Shown one piece after another: positions 42,295-51,008 of a stretch of 64,000 nucleotides of DNA; the stretch's first letter is position 1, and every line of letters begins with the position of its first letter. Position numbers and translations under genes: made by a program. Location: NCBI GenBank assembly GCA_036396795.1, contig DASWKF010000128.1:1-64000 (forward strand). The letters run 5' to 3'. Origin of the DNA: JAHEEM01 sp036396795. GTDB taxonomy: Bacteria > Pseudomonadota > Gammaproteobacteria > Steroidobacterales > Rariloculaceae. The notes under the pieces are model-generated. The model was not told the origin of the DNA. It made no database searches and saw only the letters and a list, made by a program, of their open reading frames with translations.

Positions 42295-45200
42295 GACCGG
42301 CTCCTTGGATAGCCCCGGTGCACCGCGTTACGAGCTTGCGAATCAGCACATAGAAAACCGGCGTGAAGAACAGGCCGAAGAACGTGACGCCGAGCATGCC
42401 GAAGAACACCGTGACGCCCATGGCGTGGCGAACCTCCGCGCCCGCGCCGTGGGCGAACACCAGCGGCATGACGCCGGCGATGAAGGCAAAGCTCGTCATC
42501 AATATCGGCCGCAGGCGCAGCCGGCAGGCTTCGAGCGCCGCCTCGACGATGCCGAGGCCTTTCTTCTCCAGATCGTGGGCGAACTCGACGATCAGGATCG
42601 CGTTCTTGCACGCAAGCCCCATGAGCACGACCAGGCCGATCTGCGTGAAGATATTGTTGTCCAAGAAGGTCGGCGGCACCGAGATCGGCGGCGGAGGAAT
42701 CAGCCCCCAGCCGATCTGCAAGCCGAACCAGAACCCCATGATCGTATTCAGGACCCAGATCCCTCCGATGGCCGACAACAGGCACAGCGGCACGATCAGG
42801 ATGATCGCCGCCGGCAGCGACCAGCTCTCGTAGAGCGCCGCCAGCACCAGGAACACCAGAATGATGCACAACGGAAAGATGAACAGCGCGGCGTTGCCCT
42901 GAGTGGCCTCCTGGTAGGTGAGCCCGGTCCATTCGATGCTCACGCCCTGAGGCAACACGTTGTCTGCGACGGCCTGCACCGCGCCCAGGGCCTCACCCGA
43001 GGACAACAGCGCCGGGTTGATACCCGCCGAAAGATCGGCCGCCGGATAACCGTTGTAGCGGATCACGGGGTCCGGCCCGAAGCCCTGCTTGACGTCCAGG
43101 ACCGTCGTGATCGGCACCATGCGGCCGCTGTCGTTGCGTACCCGGATTCTCGAAAGATCGCTGACCTCGTCGCGGAACTCGGAATCGGCCTGCGCGTAAA
43201 CGCTGTAGGTTCTGCCGAAAAGGTTGAAATCGTTGACGTAGGCCGAGCCCATGTACACCTGCAAGGCCTCGTAAACGTCGGTGAGCCGCAAGCCCTGATC
43301 CTTGGTTTTCTCCCGATTTACCTCGGCATCGAGCTGCGGGACGTTGGAGCTGAACGAGCTCAGCACCGAGAACGGATCGAATCCCGGCGTCTGGCTCAAC
43401 GCGCCGACCATGGCCCAGACGTTGTTGTGAAGCTCACCGAAACCCAGGCCCACGCGGTCCTGAACGAACATCTCCACGCCCGACGAGTTGCCCAAGCCCA
43501 GCACCGGCGGCGGCATCAGCGCGAACGCCAGGCCTTCCTTGATGCTGCTGAACTGGCCCGACAAGCTCGCCGCGATTTCGGCCGCGCTGAGCTCTCGCTC
43601 GTCGGCCGGCGAGATGCCGAAGAACACCGTGCCGATGTTCGGCGTGTTGACGAAGTGCAAGGCGTTGAGCCCCGGAAACGCGACCGAGTTCTCGACGCCC
43701 GGCGTTTCCGCGGCCATGCGCGACATTTCCCGAATCGTCGCATCGGTGCGATCGATGGTCGCGCCTTCCGGCAGCAGCACGACGCCGAACAGATACTGCT
43801 TGTCCTGAATCGGTATGAACCCGGCAGGCACGGCACGGAAGCCGAGCACCGTCACGCCGATCAATACGACGTAGATCAAGCCCATCCGGCCGGCGTGACG
43901 GATGTTGCGGTTGACCCCCGACGAGTAGGCGTTCGCCCCGCTCTTGAACACGCGATTGAAGGGCCGGAACACCCAGCCGAAGCTTCCCTCGATGAGGTTC
44001 GCGAGCCAGTCGTTGGGCGCACCGCGCGGCTTCAGCAACGCGGCCGACAACGCCGGCGACAAGGTCAGCGAGTTGAGCCCCGAGATCAGCACTGAAACGG
44101 CAATCGTGACCGCAAACTGGCGGTAGAACTGCCCGGTGACGCCCTCAAGAAAGGCCAGCGGCACGAACACGCCCGACAGCACCAGCGAGATGGCCACAAT
44201 GGGCCCGGAGACCTCCTCCATCGCGCTGTGCGCGGCGCGGCGCGGCGACTCACCCTCCTCTATATGCCGTTCGACGTTCTCGACCACGACGATGGCGTCG
44301 TCGACGACGATGCCGATCGCGAGCACAAGCCCGAACAAGGTCAAGACGTTGATCGAGAAGCCGAACAGCCACAGAAACGCGAAGGTGCCGATGATCGAAA
44401 CCGGCACTGCGAGCAGCGGGATGATCGAAGCCCGCCAGGTTTGCAGGAACAGCACCACGACCAGCACGACCAAGGCCACGGCCTCGAGCAGGGTCGTGAT
44501 GACGGAACGAATCGACTGGCGAACGAAGGTCGTCGGATCGTAGACGACGGACCATTCGACGCCGGCGGGAAAGTCTGCCGCAAGCTCGGCCATCGCCTCG
44601 CGCACGGCATCGGACAGCTCGATGGAGTTCGCGCCGGGCGCTTCGAATATGGCGATCGCGGCAGCCTGCTCGTTGTTCAGCAACGAGCGCAGCGAATAAC
44701 CTTGCGCACCCAGCTCGACCCGAGCCACGTCCTCGAGCCGGGTGATCGCGCCGTCGGCCGCCGTCTTGATGACGATGTCCTCGAACTCCTCGACCGACTG
44801 CAAGCGTCCCTGCGCGTTGATCGATATCTGCAAGGTGCTCTCGCCGTGCTGCGGCGGGCCGCCGATCACGCCGGCGGAAACTTGAACGTTCTGCTCGCGA
44901 ATCGCCCCGATGATGTCGCCGGCGGTCAGATCGCGCGCCGAGGCCTTCTCAGGGTCGAGCCAAACGCGCATCGCATAGTTGCCGGAGCCGAACACGAAGG
45001 CCTGCCCCACACCCTGAAGTCGAGCGAGCTCGTCGCGCACGCGCAGCGTGGCGTAATTGGCCAGGTACAAGCTGTCGTATTCACCCGTGGGCGAGCGCAA
45101 ATGAACGACCATCGTCAAGGTCGGCGATGATTTCTGGGTGATCACGCCAAGGGCGCGAACAGCCTCGGGAAGCCGCGGCAAGGCCTGCGAGACACGGTTC

Positions 45201-45529
45201 TGGACGAGCACGGACGCGAGATCGATATCGGTGCCGCCGGCAAACGTGACCGTCAACTGCAATTGCCCGTCGGAGCTTGCAACCGACTTCATGTAGATCA
45301 TGTTCTCGACGCCGGTGATCGCCTCCTCCAACGGCGCCGCGACGGTCTCCGATATCGTTTGCGGATTGGCGCCGGGGTAGGTCGCCGTAACCTGCACCGA
45401 CGGCGGAACGACGTCCGGATACTCGCTGATCGGCAGGTTCGGTATCGCCACTAAGCCGGCGATAAAAATGAACAGCGACAACACCGCGGCGAGTATCGGG
45501 CGGTCAACGAAGGTCTTGGACAGATTCAT
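42287..45529 (-). CDS. RND efflux pump, HAE1 (AcrB) type
   Basis: The 1080-residue inner-membrane transporter shows the typical 12-helix layout with two large periplasmic domains. Start MNLSKTFVDRPILAAVLSLF, the ionisable aspartate pair in helix 4 (AIGIVVDDAIVVVEN) and GLACKNAILIVEFA in helix 10 are all present, so proton-driven export of hydrophobic drugs, bile salts or similar compounds is expected. Between helices 9 and 10, where AcrB has about 11 residues, this protein has about 33, including LIPPPPISVPPTF, on the periplasmic side. It is the third gene of the TetR-adaptor-pump-channel operon. Confidence 0.96.
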   Translation of the reverse strand: MNLSKTFVDRPILAAVLSLFIFIAGLVAIPNLPISEYPDVVPPSVQVTATYPGANPQTISETVAAPLEEAITGVENMIYMKSVASSDGQLQLTVTFAGGTDIDLASVLVQNRVSQALPRLPEAVRALGVITQKSSPTLTMVVHLRSPTGEYDSLYLANYATLRVRDELARLQGVGQAFVFGSGNYAMRVWLDPEKASARDLTAGDIIGAIREQNVQVSAGVIGGPPQHGESTLQISINAQGRLQSVEEFEDIVIKTAADGAITRLEDVARVELGAQGYSLRSLLNNEQAAAIAIFEAPGANSIELSDAVREAMAELAADFPAGVEWSVVYDPTTFVRQSIRSVITTLLEAVALVVLVVVLFLQTWRASIIPLLAVPVSIIGTFAFLWLFGFSINVLTLFGLVLAIGIVVDDAIVVVENVERHIEEGESPRRAAHSAMEEVSGPIVAISLVLSGVFVPLAFLEGVTGQFYRQFAVTIAVSVLISGLNSLTLSPALSAALLKPRGAPNDWLANLIEGSFGWVFRPFNRVFKSGANAYSSGVNRNIRHAGRMGLIYVVLIGVTVLGFRAVPAGFIPIQDKQYLFGVVLLPEGATIDRTDATIREMSRMAAETPGVENSVAFPGLNALHFVNTPNIGTVFFGISPADERELSAAEIAASLSGQFSSIKEGLAFALMPPPVLGLGNSSGVEMFVQDRVGLGFGELHNNVWAMVGALSQTPGFDPFSVLSSFSSNVPQLDAEVNREKTKDQGLRLTDVYEALQVYMGSAYVNDFNLFGRTYSVYAQADSEFRDEVSDLSRIRVRNDSGRMVPITTVLDVKQGFGPDPVIRYNGYPAADLSAGINPALLSSGEALGAVQAVADNVLPQGVSIEWTGLTYQEATQGNAALFIFPLCIILVFLVLAALYESWSLPAAIILIVPLCLLSAIGGIWVLNTIMGFWFGLQIGWGLIPPPPISVPPTFLDNNIFTQIGLVVLMGLACKNAILIVEFAHDLEKKGLGIVEAALEACRLRLRPILMTSFAFIAGVMPLVFAHGAGAEVRHAMGVTVFFGMLGVTFFGLFFTPVFYVLIRKLVTRCTGAIQGAGHA

Positions 45530-45566
45530 CGTGTAAAGCCTGTTTCCGGTTTCTAGCTTGCGGCTT

Positions 45567-46784
45567 CTAGTTGGCGGCAGGGCCCTCGGCCGCGCCCTGC
45601 GGCGACGACACGGCGGCCAGCGGGTCGCTCATCGGTACTTCGGCCGGAGCGAGAGGCACGCCGGGAAAGAAAATCCTGCGCACGCCGTTGACCACGACGC
45701 GGTCGTCGGCGGTCAGGCCCGACGTGACGATGCGCAGGCCGTCCACGAGGCTGCCGAGCTGAACGTCCCGTCTCTCGGCGAGGTCGCTGGCGCCGACGAC
45801 ATAAACGTACTTGCGATCCTGGTCCGTGAGCACCGCCATGTCATGAATGAGCAGGGCGTCCTGCTGCTCGCCTTGGAGCAGGCGCACGCGTGCGAATAAG
45901 CCCGGCGTCAGCATGCCGTCCGGGTTCGGCAGCACCGCGCGCGCGCGGATCGTGCCGGTCTCCGGATCCACTCGATTGTCGACGAAATCGAGCTCACCTT
46001 CGTAGGGGAAACCGGAATCGCTCGCCAGACCCACCTGCACACGCGTTCGCGCACCGTTTCCGGAGAATCGCCCCGAGCCGTTGCGAGCCTCGAGATAGAC
46101 GCTCTCATCCGCCTCGAAAGTGGCGTAGACCGGGTCGACGGAAACGAGCGTGGTCAATAGCGTCTCGCCCGGCGCCACGAGGTTGCCGGGCTTGACCAGC
46201 GCCGCGCCGATGCGGCCCGTTATCGGGGCGGTGATTTGCGCGAAGCTCAAGTTCAGCTCCGCCTGCTCGAGCTGCGCTCGAGCGCCGTTGCGGTCGGCCT
46301 GCGCCTGCTGCAGCTCATTGCGGCGCTGATCGAACTCTTCTCGCGAGATCGCGCGCGCTTCGATCAGCATCTCACTGCGCTCGACCTCCTGCTCGGCCAG
46401 CGTGATACGCGTGTCCGCGCGCTCCAGGTTCGCCCGCGCGACTGCGACCGCCGCCTGATATTCGCGGCGGTCGATCGTGCATAGCAAAGCGCCTTTCTCG
46501 ACGATGCCGCCCTCCTCGAAGTGCACGGTCTCCAGGTAGCCGGCGACGCGAGGACGTATCTCGACGGTGTCGACGGCCTCGATGCGTCCGGTGAATTCGT
46601 CCCAGGTCGTGACCGGACGATCCACGACCTTGGCGACGCTGACGGCCGTCGGCGGCATCTGCATGCCGGGATCCTCACCTGCATCGCCGCCCCCACAGGC
46701 GGCCAAAGCCATCGCCAGCACGGCGATATACACCCAGCGCGCGGCGGATATGGCAGGATCGCCGGCAGTCGTTCTTTTCTCCAT
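45567..46784 (-). CDS. RND efflux periplasmic adaptor (membrane fusion protein)
   Basis: Start chosen at ATG 46784, preceded by GGGAAGAGC; an upstream ATG at 46805 is possible. The 405-residue protein has a lipobox (LAMALAAC) and the AcrA-like order of domains: barrel-sandwich (RIEAVDTVEIRPRVAGYLE), coiled coil (ANLERADTRITLAEQEVERSE to QAQADRNGARAQLEQAELN), lipoyl return strand (APITGRIGAALVKPG) and membrane-proximal barrel (DRVVVNGVRRIFFPG). It links pump to outer-membrane channel. It follows the TetR gene by 68 nt. Confidence 0.94.
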   Translation of the reverse strand: MEKRTTAGDPAISAARWVYIAVLAMALAACGGGDAGEDPGMQMPPTAVSVAKVVDRPVTTWDEFTGRIEAVDTVEIRPRVAGYLETVHFEEGGIVEKGALLCTIDRREYQAAVAVARANLERADTRITLAEQEVERSEMLIEARAISREEFDQRRNELQQAQADRNGARAQLEQAELNLSFAQITAPITGRIGAALVKPGNLVAPGETLLTTLVSVDPVYATFEADESVYLEARNGSGRFSGNGARTRVQVGLASDSGFPYEGELDFVDNRVDPETGTIRARAVLPNPDGMLTPGLFARVRLLQGEQQDALLIHDMAVLTDQDRKYVYVVGASDLAERRDVQLGSLVDGLRIVTSGLTADDRVVVNGVRRIFFPGVPLAPAEVPMSDPLAAVSSPQGAAEGPAAN

Positions 46785-46852
46785 TGCTCTTCCCTGCGAA
46801 TTCATCGTAGTCGTCCGATATGTCTTGATTCTCGCGATATCGCTCGCCGTCT

Positions 46853-47404
46853 TCAGTCAGCTTTCGACCATTCCACCGCGAGCTGTTCCAGCAATGCGAC
46901 GAGACGCTTGCGGACGCTCGCCGGCAGCTCCCCGCAACCGAATATCTCCGACCAGAACAGCCCTTCCGAGGCGAGCCTCAGGAGATGCCTGCGCAACTGC
47001 GAATCGTCCCAGTCGACGTCGGCTCGCCGCTGCGCCTCGAATTCTCTGACCGGATCCAATAAGGAATGATCCAGGGTCACCGCGCTGAGCATCCCGGTAA
47101 CGAATCTTCGCTGCTCCTCGTTGCGATCCGTGTGACAGCGGATATAGGCAATCAGCTCAGCCGCTCGCTCCTCACGATCCTTCGGCTTGAGCTGCGCCTC
47201 GAGGTCGCACCACTGCTCGATATCGGCTTCGATCAACGCGCGCAACAGCGCCTCCTTGGTTGCGAAGTGATAAGTGATCCCGCCCCGGGTGACGCCGCTT
47301 TCCTGGACCAGCTCGTCATAGGTCAGGTTGCCGGCGCCGCGCTCCCGCACGATCCGCCGAGCCGCCTCGAGAATCGCGTCGCGCGCTTTCGGCTGCCTGC
47401 CCAT
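46853..47404 (-). CDS. TetR/AcrR-family repressor of the RND operon
   Basis: The 183-residue protein starts at ATG 47404 (MGRQPKARDAILEAA). The TetR helix-turn-helix is evident: LTYDELVQESGVTRGGITYHFATKEALLRALIEAD. The C-terminal ligand domain belongs to the TetR_C 37-like type judging by its 120-residue helical content. A perfect 22-bp palindrome lies 12 nt before the start. As the first gene of the efflux operon it probably represses the whole unit and its own expression, relieved by pump substrates. It diverges from the TonB receptor starting at 47602. Confidence 0.93.
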   Translation of the reverse strand: MGRQPKARDAILEAARRIVRERGAGNLTYDELVQESGVTRGGITYHFATKEALLRALIEADIEQWCDLEAQLKPKDREERAAELIAYIRCHTDRNEEQRRFVTGMLSAVTLDHSLLDPVREFEAQRRADVDWDDSQLRRHLLRLASEGLFWSEIFGCGELPASVRKRLVALLEQLAVEWSKAD

Positions 47405-47415
47405 GGGGGGCGAAA

Positions 47416-47437
47416 CTATACAGAACGTTCTGTATAG
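47416..47437. promoter_or_regulatory. 22-bp perfect palindrome, probable TetR operator
   Basis: Half-site CTATACAGAAC (47416-47426) is followed directly by its exact complement GTTCTGTATAG (47427-47437). Length, symmetry and location 12-33 nt upstream of the tetR start are typical of TetR-family operators. It lies at the start of the 197-nt divergent region with the TonB receptor. No second copy was seen in the tetR-adaptor gap. Confidence 0.85.
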
Positions 47438-47588
47438 AAACAACCCTACTATTCGCGCTGATCGTACCGAGCCTTAACGTTTGTTAACCGTTTGCTAACC
47501 CCAAATAACCTGCTGCCCGGCGATCCGGCAGCCTATGCTGCGCCGGGTGTCGCAAGGCGAGGTTGTCGCCTGCGCGGCGGATGAGACT

Positions 47589-47595
47589 AAGGAGG
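47589..47595 (+). promoter_or_regulatory. Ribosome-binding site deciding a TTG start
   Basis: AAGGAGG ends 6 nt before the TTG at 47602, a perfect spacing. It outweighs an ATG at 47581 and a TTG at 47563 that the frame also offers but that lack any Shine-Dalgarno and would place charged residues before the signal peptide. Confidence 0.75.
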
Positions 47596-47601
47596 CGAGT
47601 C

Positions 47602-49659
47602 TTGAGAAGAACGGCGGATGCGCGTTTCCCGGGAGGAGCCCGGCTCTTCGCACTATCGTTGCTGGCATCCGGCGCGGCCACGCCCGGTTTCGCCCAGCAA
47701 GACCCGGGAACGCCGGCCGCCGCACAGCCGATGGAAGAGATCGTGGTTTTCGGCCGCGGCACGGCCTTGCTCGGCACCGCCGACGCCGCCAGCGAGGGCT
47801 CGGTCGGCGGCGCCGACCTGCTGGTGCGTCCGATGCTCAAGGTCGCCGAGCTGCTGGAGGCCGTGCCCGGGCTCGTCGCGGTGCAGCACTCGGGCAGCGG
47901 CAAGGCCAACCAGTATTTCCTGCGCGGCTTCAATCTCGATCACGGCACCGACTTCACCACTTACGTCGACGGCGTGCCTTGGAATTTCCGCTCCCACGGC
48001 CACGGCCAGGGCTACCTCGACGTCAACGGACTGCTCCCGGAGATCGTCGAGCGCATCGACTATCGCAAGGGTCCGTACCGCGCCGACGTCGGCGACTTCA
48101 GCATGGTCGCGGCCTCCTTCATCAGAACCATCGACCGCCTGGAAGCACCCTTCGTCGCGCTCGAGTCCGGCGAGTACGGCTGGGGCAGGCTCGCGGCCGG
48201 CGGCAGCGCCGAGGTGGGCGCCGGAACTTTGACGGCGCTCGGCGAGTACAAGCGTTACGACGGACCCTGGGAGCACGACGAGGGTCTGGAGCACGTCGCC
48301 GTGTGGGGCAAGTACCTCGTGCCGACGAGCTTCGGCGAGCTTGCGGTGACGCTGTCCGGCTACGAAGGCGACTGGCACCCGACCGAGCAGATTCCCGAGC
48401 GCGCGATCGGCACGGCCGTGTGCGCGGACGAATTCTGCGCGCTCGATCGCACCGCCGGCGGCAACACGAGTCGCTGGATCGCGGGCGCACAGCTCACCGG
48501 CCAGGACTGGGACGCATCGGGCTATTTCCAGTACTACGACTGGATCATGCAGTCCAACCCGACCTACGACTTTCAGATCAGCCAATTCGATCGACGCTGG
48601 ACGCTCGGCGGCCGTTACGTCAAGAGTCTCATCGAGAGCGACGCGATCGAAGTCGACGTCGGCGGCGAGTTCCGCTTCGACGATATCGGCCCCGTCGGAT
48701 TGGATCAGTATGACGAAGGCAGCTTCGTCGCCAACGTCAGCGACAACGAGATCAAGGAGACTTCGCTCAGCACGTTTGTCGAGGCGACATGGTTCGCGAC
48801 CGATGATCTGCGCTTTCTAGGCGGGTTGCGCGCCGACTATTTCGACTTCGACGTCACGGCGAACACACCCGGAAGCTTCGCCGGCGACGAGACCGACAGC
48901 CAGGTTTCGCCGAAGGTCGGACTCGCCTACGCCGCCGGCGATGCCGTGGAGCTCTACGCCAACTGGGGACGAGGCTTTCATTCCAACGACGCCCGCGGCA
49001 TCGTGAACCCCACGGTTCCCGTGCCGGGCCTCTCGCCGGGCACGGGCCATGAGCTCGGCGCGCGCTTCGAGCTCGGCGATTTCAAGTTCACGACGGCGTA
49101 TTGGTGGCTGGACCAGGACAGTGAGCTGATTTTCGTCGGCGACTCGAACTCCGTCGAGCCGAAAGGCGGTTCCGAGCGCGACGGCTACGAGCTGACGATG
49201 TTCTGGCAGCCGCTCGATTGGCTGGGCGTCGACGCCGTCTATACGGGCAGCACCGCGCGCTACGTCGACACCCCCGACGGCAGGCACGTCGAGGGCGCCG
49301 TGGAGCACGCGGGCCAGCTCGGATTCTCGGCGGTGACGGACCGCTGGGAAGCGAGCATGCGCCTGCGCTATCTGGGTCCGTATGCAATGACGCCCGACAA
49401 CTCGCAACGCGCGGGCTCGCAGACGACCGTCAGCCTTCGCGGCGCGTACAACCTCGGCACCATGACGCTCTATGCCGAGCTCATCAACGTCCTCGATGAC
49501 GACGGCAAGGACATCGTGTACTTCTACGAGGCCCACGTCGAAGGCCTCGATCCGCCCGGGCTGACTTCGGAGGATATCGACTGCACGGCCGTCAACTGTC
49601 GCATGAGCCGCGCGACGGAGCCCCGGACCTTGCGGTTTGGCATCAAGTATAGATTCTAA
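47602..49659 (+). CDS. TonB-dependent receptor with His-rich plug motif
   Basis: The 685-residue protein starts at TTG 47602. A signal peptide ends near GFAQQ. A TonB-box-like PMEEIVVFG follows, then the plug, with FLRGFNLDHGTDFTTYVDG and SHGHGQGYLDVNGLLPEI, and a barrel ending in FGIKYRF. The HGHGQG cluster and nearby histidine (NLDHG) are an unusual feature shared with a subset of receptors of unknown ligand; metal or metallophore binding is possible but unproven. It is divergent from the TetR-RND operon and is not paired with an obvious substrate-processing gene. Confidence 0.92.
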   Translation: MRRTADARFPGGARLFALSLLASGAATPGFAQQDPGTPAAAQPMEEIVVFGRGTALLGTADAASEGSVGGADLLVRPMLKVAELLEAVPGLVAVQHSGSGKANQYFLRGFNLDHGTDFTTYVDGVPWNFRSHGHGQGYLDVNGLLPEIVERIDYRKGPYRADVGDFSMVAASFIRTIDRLEAPFVALESGEYGWGRLAAGGSAEVGAGTLTALGEYKRYDGPWEHDEGLEHVAVWGKYLVPTSFGELAVTLSGYEGDWHPTEQIPERAIGTAVCADEFCALDRTAGGNTSRWIAGAQLTGQDWDASGYFQYYDWIMQSNPTYDFQISQFDRRWTLGGRYVKSLIESDAIEVDVGGEFRFDDIGPVGLDQYDEGSFVANVSDNEIKETSLSTFVEATWFATDDLRFLGGLRADYFDFDVTANTPGSFAGDETDSQVSPKVGLAYAAGDAVELYANWGRGFHSNDARGIVNPTVPVPGLSPGTGHELGARFELGDFKFTTAYWWLDQDSELIFVGDSNSVEPKGGSERDGYELTMFWQPLDWLGVDAVYTGSTARYVDTPDGRHVEGAVEHAGQLGFSAVTDRWEASMRLRYLGPYAMTPDNSQRAGSQTTVSLRGAYNLGTMTLYAELINVLDDDGKDIVYFYEAHVEGLDPPGLTSEDIDCTAVNCRMSRATEPRTLRFGIKYRF

Positions 49660-49696
49660 TATATTGATTATACTTATATAACATCGGGCGACTGAG

Positions 49697-49724
49697 GCTC
49701 ATTCGGGTGCGCTCATTCGGGTGC
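49697..49724. repeat. 14-bp tandem duplication at a stop codon
   Basis: GCTCATTCGGGTGC occurs twice in immediate succession (49697-49710, 49711-49724). The second copy contains the TGA of the minus-strand sugar dehydrogenase gene and the first lies just beyond it, so the duplication reproduces the C-terminal codons and stop without altering the protein. It looks like a replication slippage. Confidence 0.85.
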
Positions 49725-50837
49725 GCTCAGCCGCAGCAGCCGGCCTCCGGAGCCGTCCTCCTCGTCCTCCAGCAGCCAGATCGCCCCATCAGGGCCCTGC
49801 TCGACCTCGCGAATTCGCTCGCCCATCGCAAAGCGCTGCGCTTCGCGCGCCGACTCGACGTCGATCTCGATGCGCACCAGCGACTCCGACGACAAGCCGC
49901 CGATGAAGGCATCACCACGCCAGTCCGGAAACTCCCCGCCGCTGTAGAACATCAAGCTCGACGGCGAGATCACGGGGTTCCAGCTCACGGCCGGTGCAAC
50001 CAGATCCGGCCGCGTGTCGTGATCGGGAATATCGCGGCCGTCGTAGTGATCCCCGTTGGAAACGACCGGATAGCCGTAGTTCGCGCCACGGCGAACGAGA
50101 TTGAGCTCATCACCGCCGCGCGGGCCCATCTCGACGTTCCACAGCCGCCCCTGCGCGTCGAACGCCAGACCCAGCGGATTGCGATGACCGAGAGACCAGA
50201 TCTGAGCGGTGATCTCGCCTTGATCGCCGAAAGGATTGCCCGCGGGCACGGAACCGTCGTCGTTGAGCCGCAGGATCTTGCCGAGGTTCGCTTGCATGTC
50301 CTGAGCAGGGTCGAACTTCTGGCGCTCCCCCGAGCTGATCCATAGGTACCCGTCCGCGTCGAAGGCGATGCGATGCCCGAAGTGCCCGCGTCCCGTGACC
50401 TTCGGCACCTGCCGCCAAACCACCTCGAGATTCTCCAAGGCCGCTCGTTCCCCGTCGAGCACGAGCCGGGCCCGGGCGACGGCCGCGCCGCTCGTGTTGC
50501 CGACACCGCTCTCGGCGTAGCTCAAGTACACCAGGCCGTTGCCGGGAAAATCGGGGTGCAGGACGACGTCGCCGAGACCGCCCTGGCCGCCGTAGCTGAC
50601 CTCCGGCACGCCCGCGACGTCGACGGCATCGCCGCCGACCTCGTAGACCTTCAACGCGCCGCGCCGCTCCGTGATCAGCAACCGGCCGTCCGGCAGAAAC
50701 GTCATCGCCCAGGGCTCGTTGAGCTGCGCAACCTCGGTGACGGTGAATGCCGAGCTCTGCGCCAGCGAGGGAACGTCCGAGCCGCAGGCGACCAAAGCAA
50801 CGGTAACGCAAGCCAGCAATCGGGGTGATCTCGACAT
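49713..50837 (-). CDS. Exported PQQ-dependent sugar (aldose) dehydrogenase-like protein
   Basis: The start is ATG 50837 with AAGGAG 7 nt upstream. The 374-residue protein has a lipoprotein-like signal (LVACGSD) and six-bladed propeller motifs of the GDH-B/YliI soluble aldose dehydrogenase family: LNEPWAMTFLPDGRLLITER, GGQGGLGDVVLHPDF, GHFGHRIAFDADGYLWISSG and GHRNPLGLAFDAQGRLW. A catalytic histidine is expected in GHFGHR. The enzyme oxidises aldoses using PQQ and calcium in the periplasm. No PQQ biosynthesis genes are in the window. Confidence 0.92.
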   Translation of the reverse strand: MSRSPRLLACVTVALVACGSDVPSLAQSSAFTVTEVAQLNEPWAMTFLPDGRLLITERRGALKVYEVGGDAVDVAGVPEVSYGGQGGLGDVVLHPDFPGNGLVYLSYAESGVGNTSGAAVARARLVLDGERAALENLEVVWRQVPKVTGRGHFGHRIAFDADGYLWISSGERQKFDPAQDMQANLGKILRLNDDGSVPAGNPFGDQGEITAQIWSLGHRNPLGLAFDAQGRLWNVEMGPRGGDELNLVRRGANYGYPVVSNGDHYDGRDIPDHDTRPDLVAPAVSWNPVISPSSLMFYSGGEFPDWRGDAFIGGLSSESLVRIEIDVESAREAQRFAMGERIREVEQGPDGAIWLLEDEEDGSGGRLLRLSAPE

Positions 50838-50850
50838 GATCGGTTCTCCT

Positions 50851-50970
50851 TCAGAGAGATTTCCAGACGAAGCCCTCGCCGCGACGATAAAAAACGCCGA
50901 GCGCCCGGCCGACGAGCTCACTCTCGGGAATCAGGCCGAAGTACCGGCCGTCCAGTCCGAGCGGGAGATG
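50851..50970 (-). pseudogene. C-terminal remnant of an S26 (TraF/LepB-like) signal peptidase
   Basis: Between two exported-protein genes, 39 codons after a TAG at 50971 read HLPLGLDGRYFGLIPESELV and GRALGV before ending at TGA 50851. DGRYFG...P...LVGRA is the last conserved box of S26 signal peptidases, especially the conjugal TraF type. The catalytic serine and lysine boxes are missing and no start codon exists. It therefore looks like the tail of a deleted gene. It was not tested against a database. Confidence 0.62.
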
Positions 50971-51008
50971 CTACGAAATCTCATGCGGGTTACCTCGAGG
51001 CGCGGGGT

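Noticed and set aside
42293..44095. 600-codon plus-strand frame inside the HAE1 pump gene
   Set aside because: Antisense to a clearly conserved transporter, with biased Arg/His/Asp composition and no family similarity.
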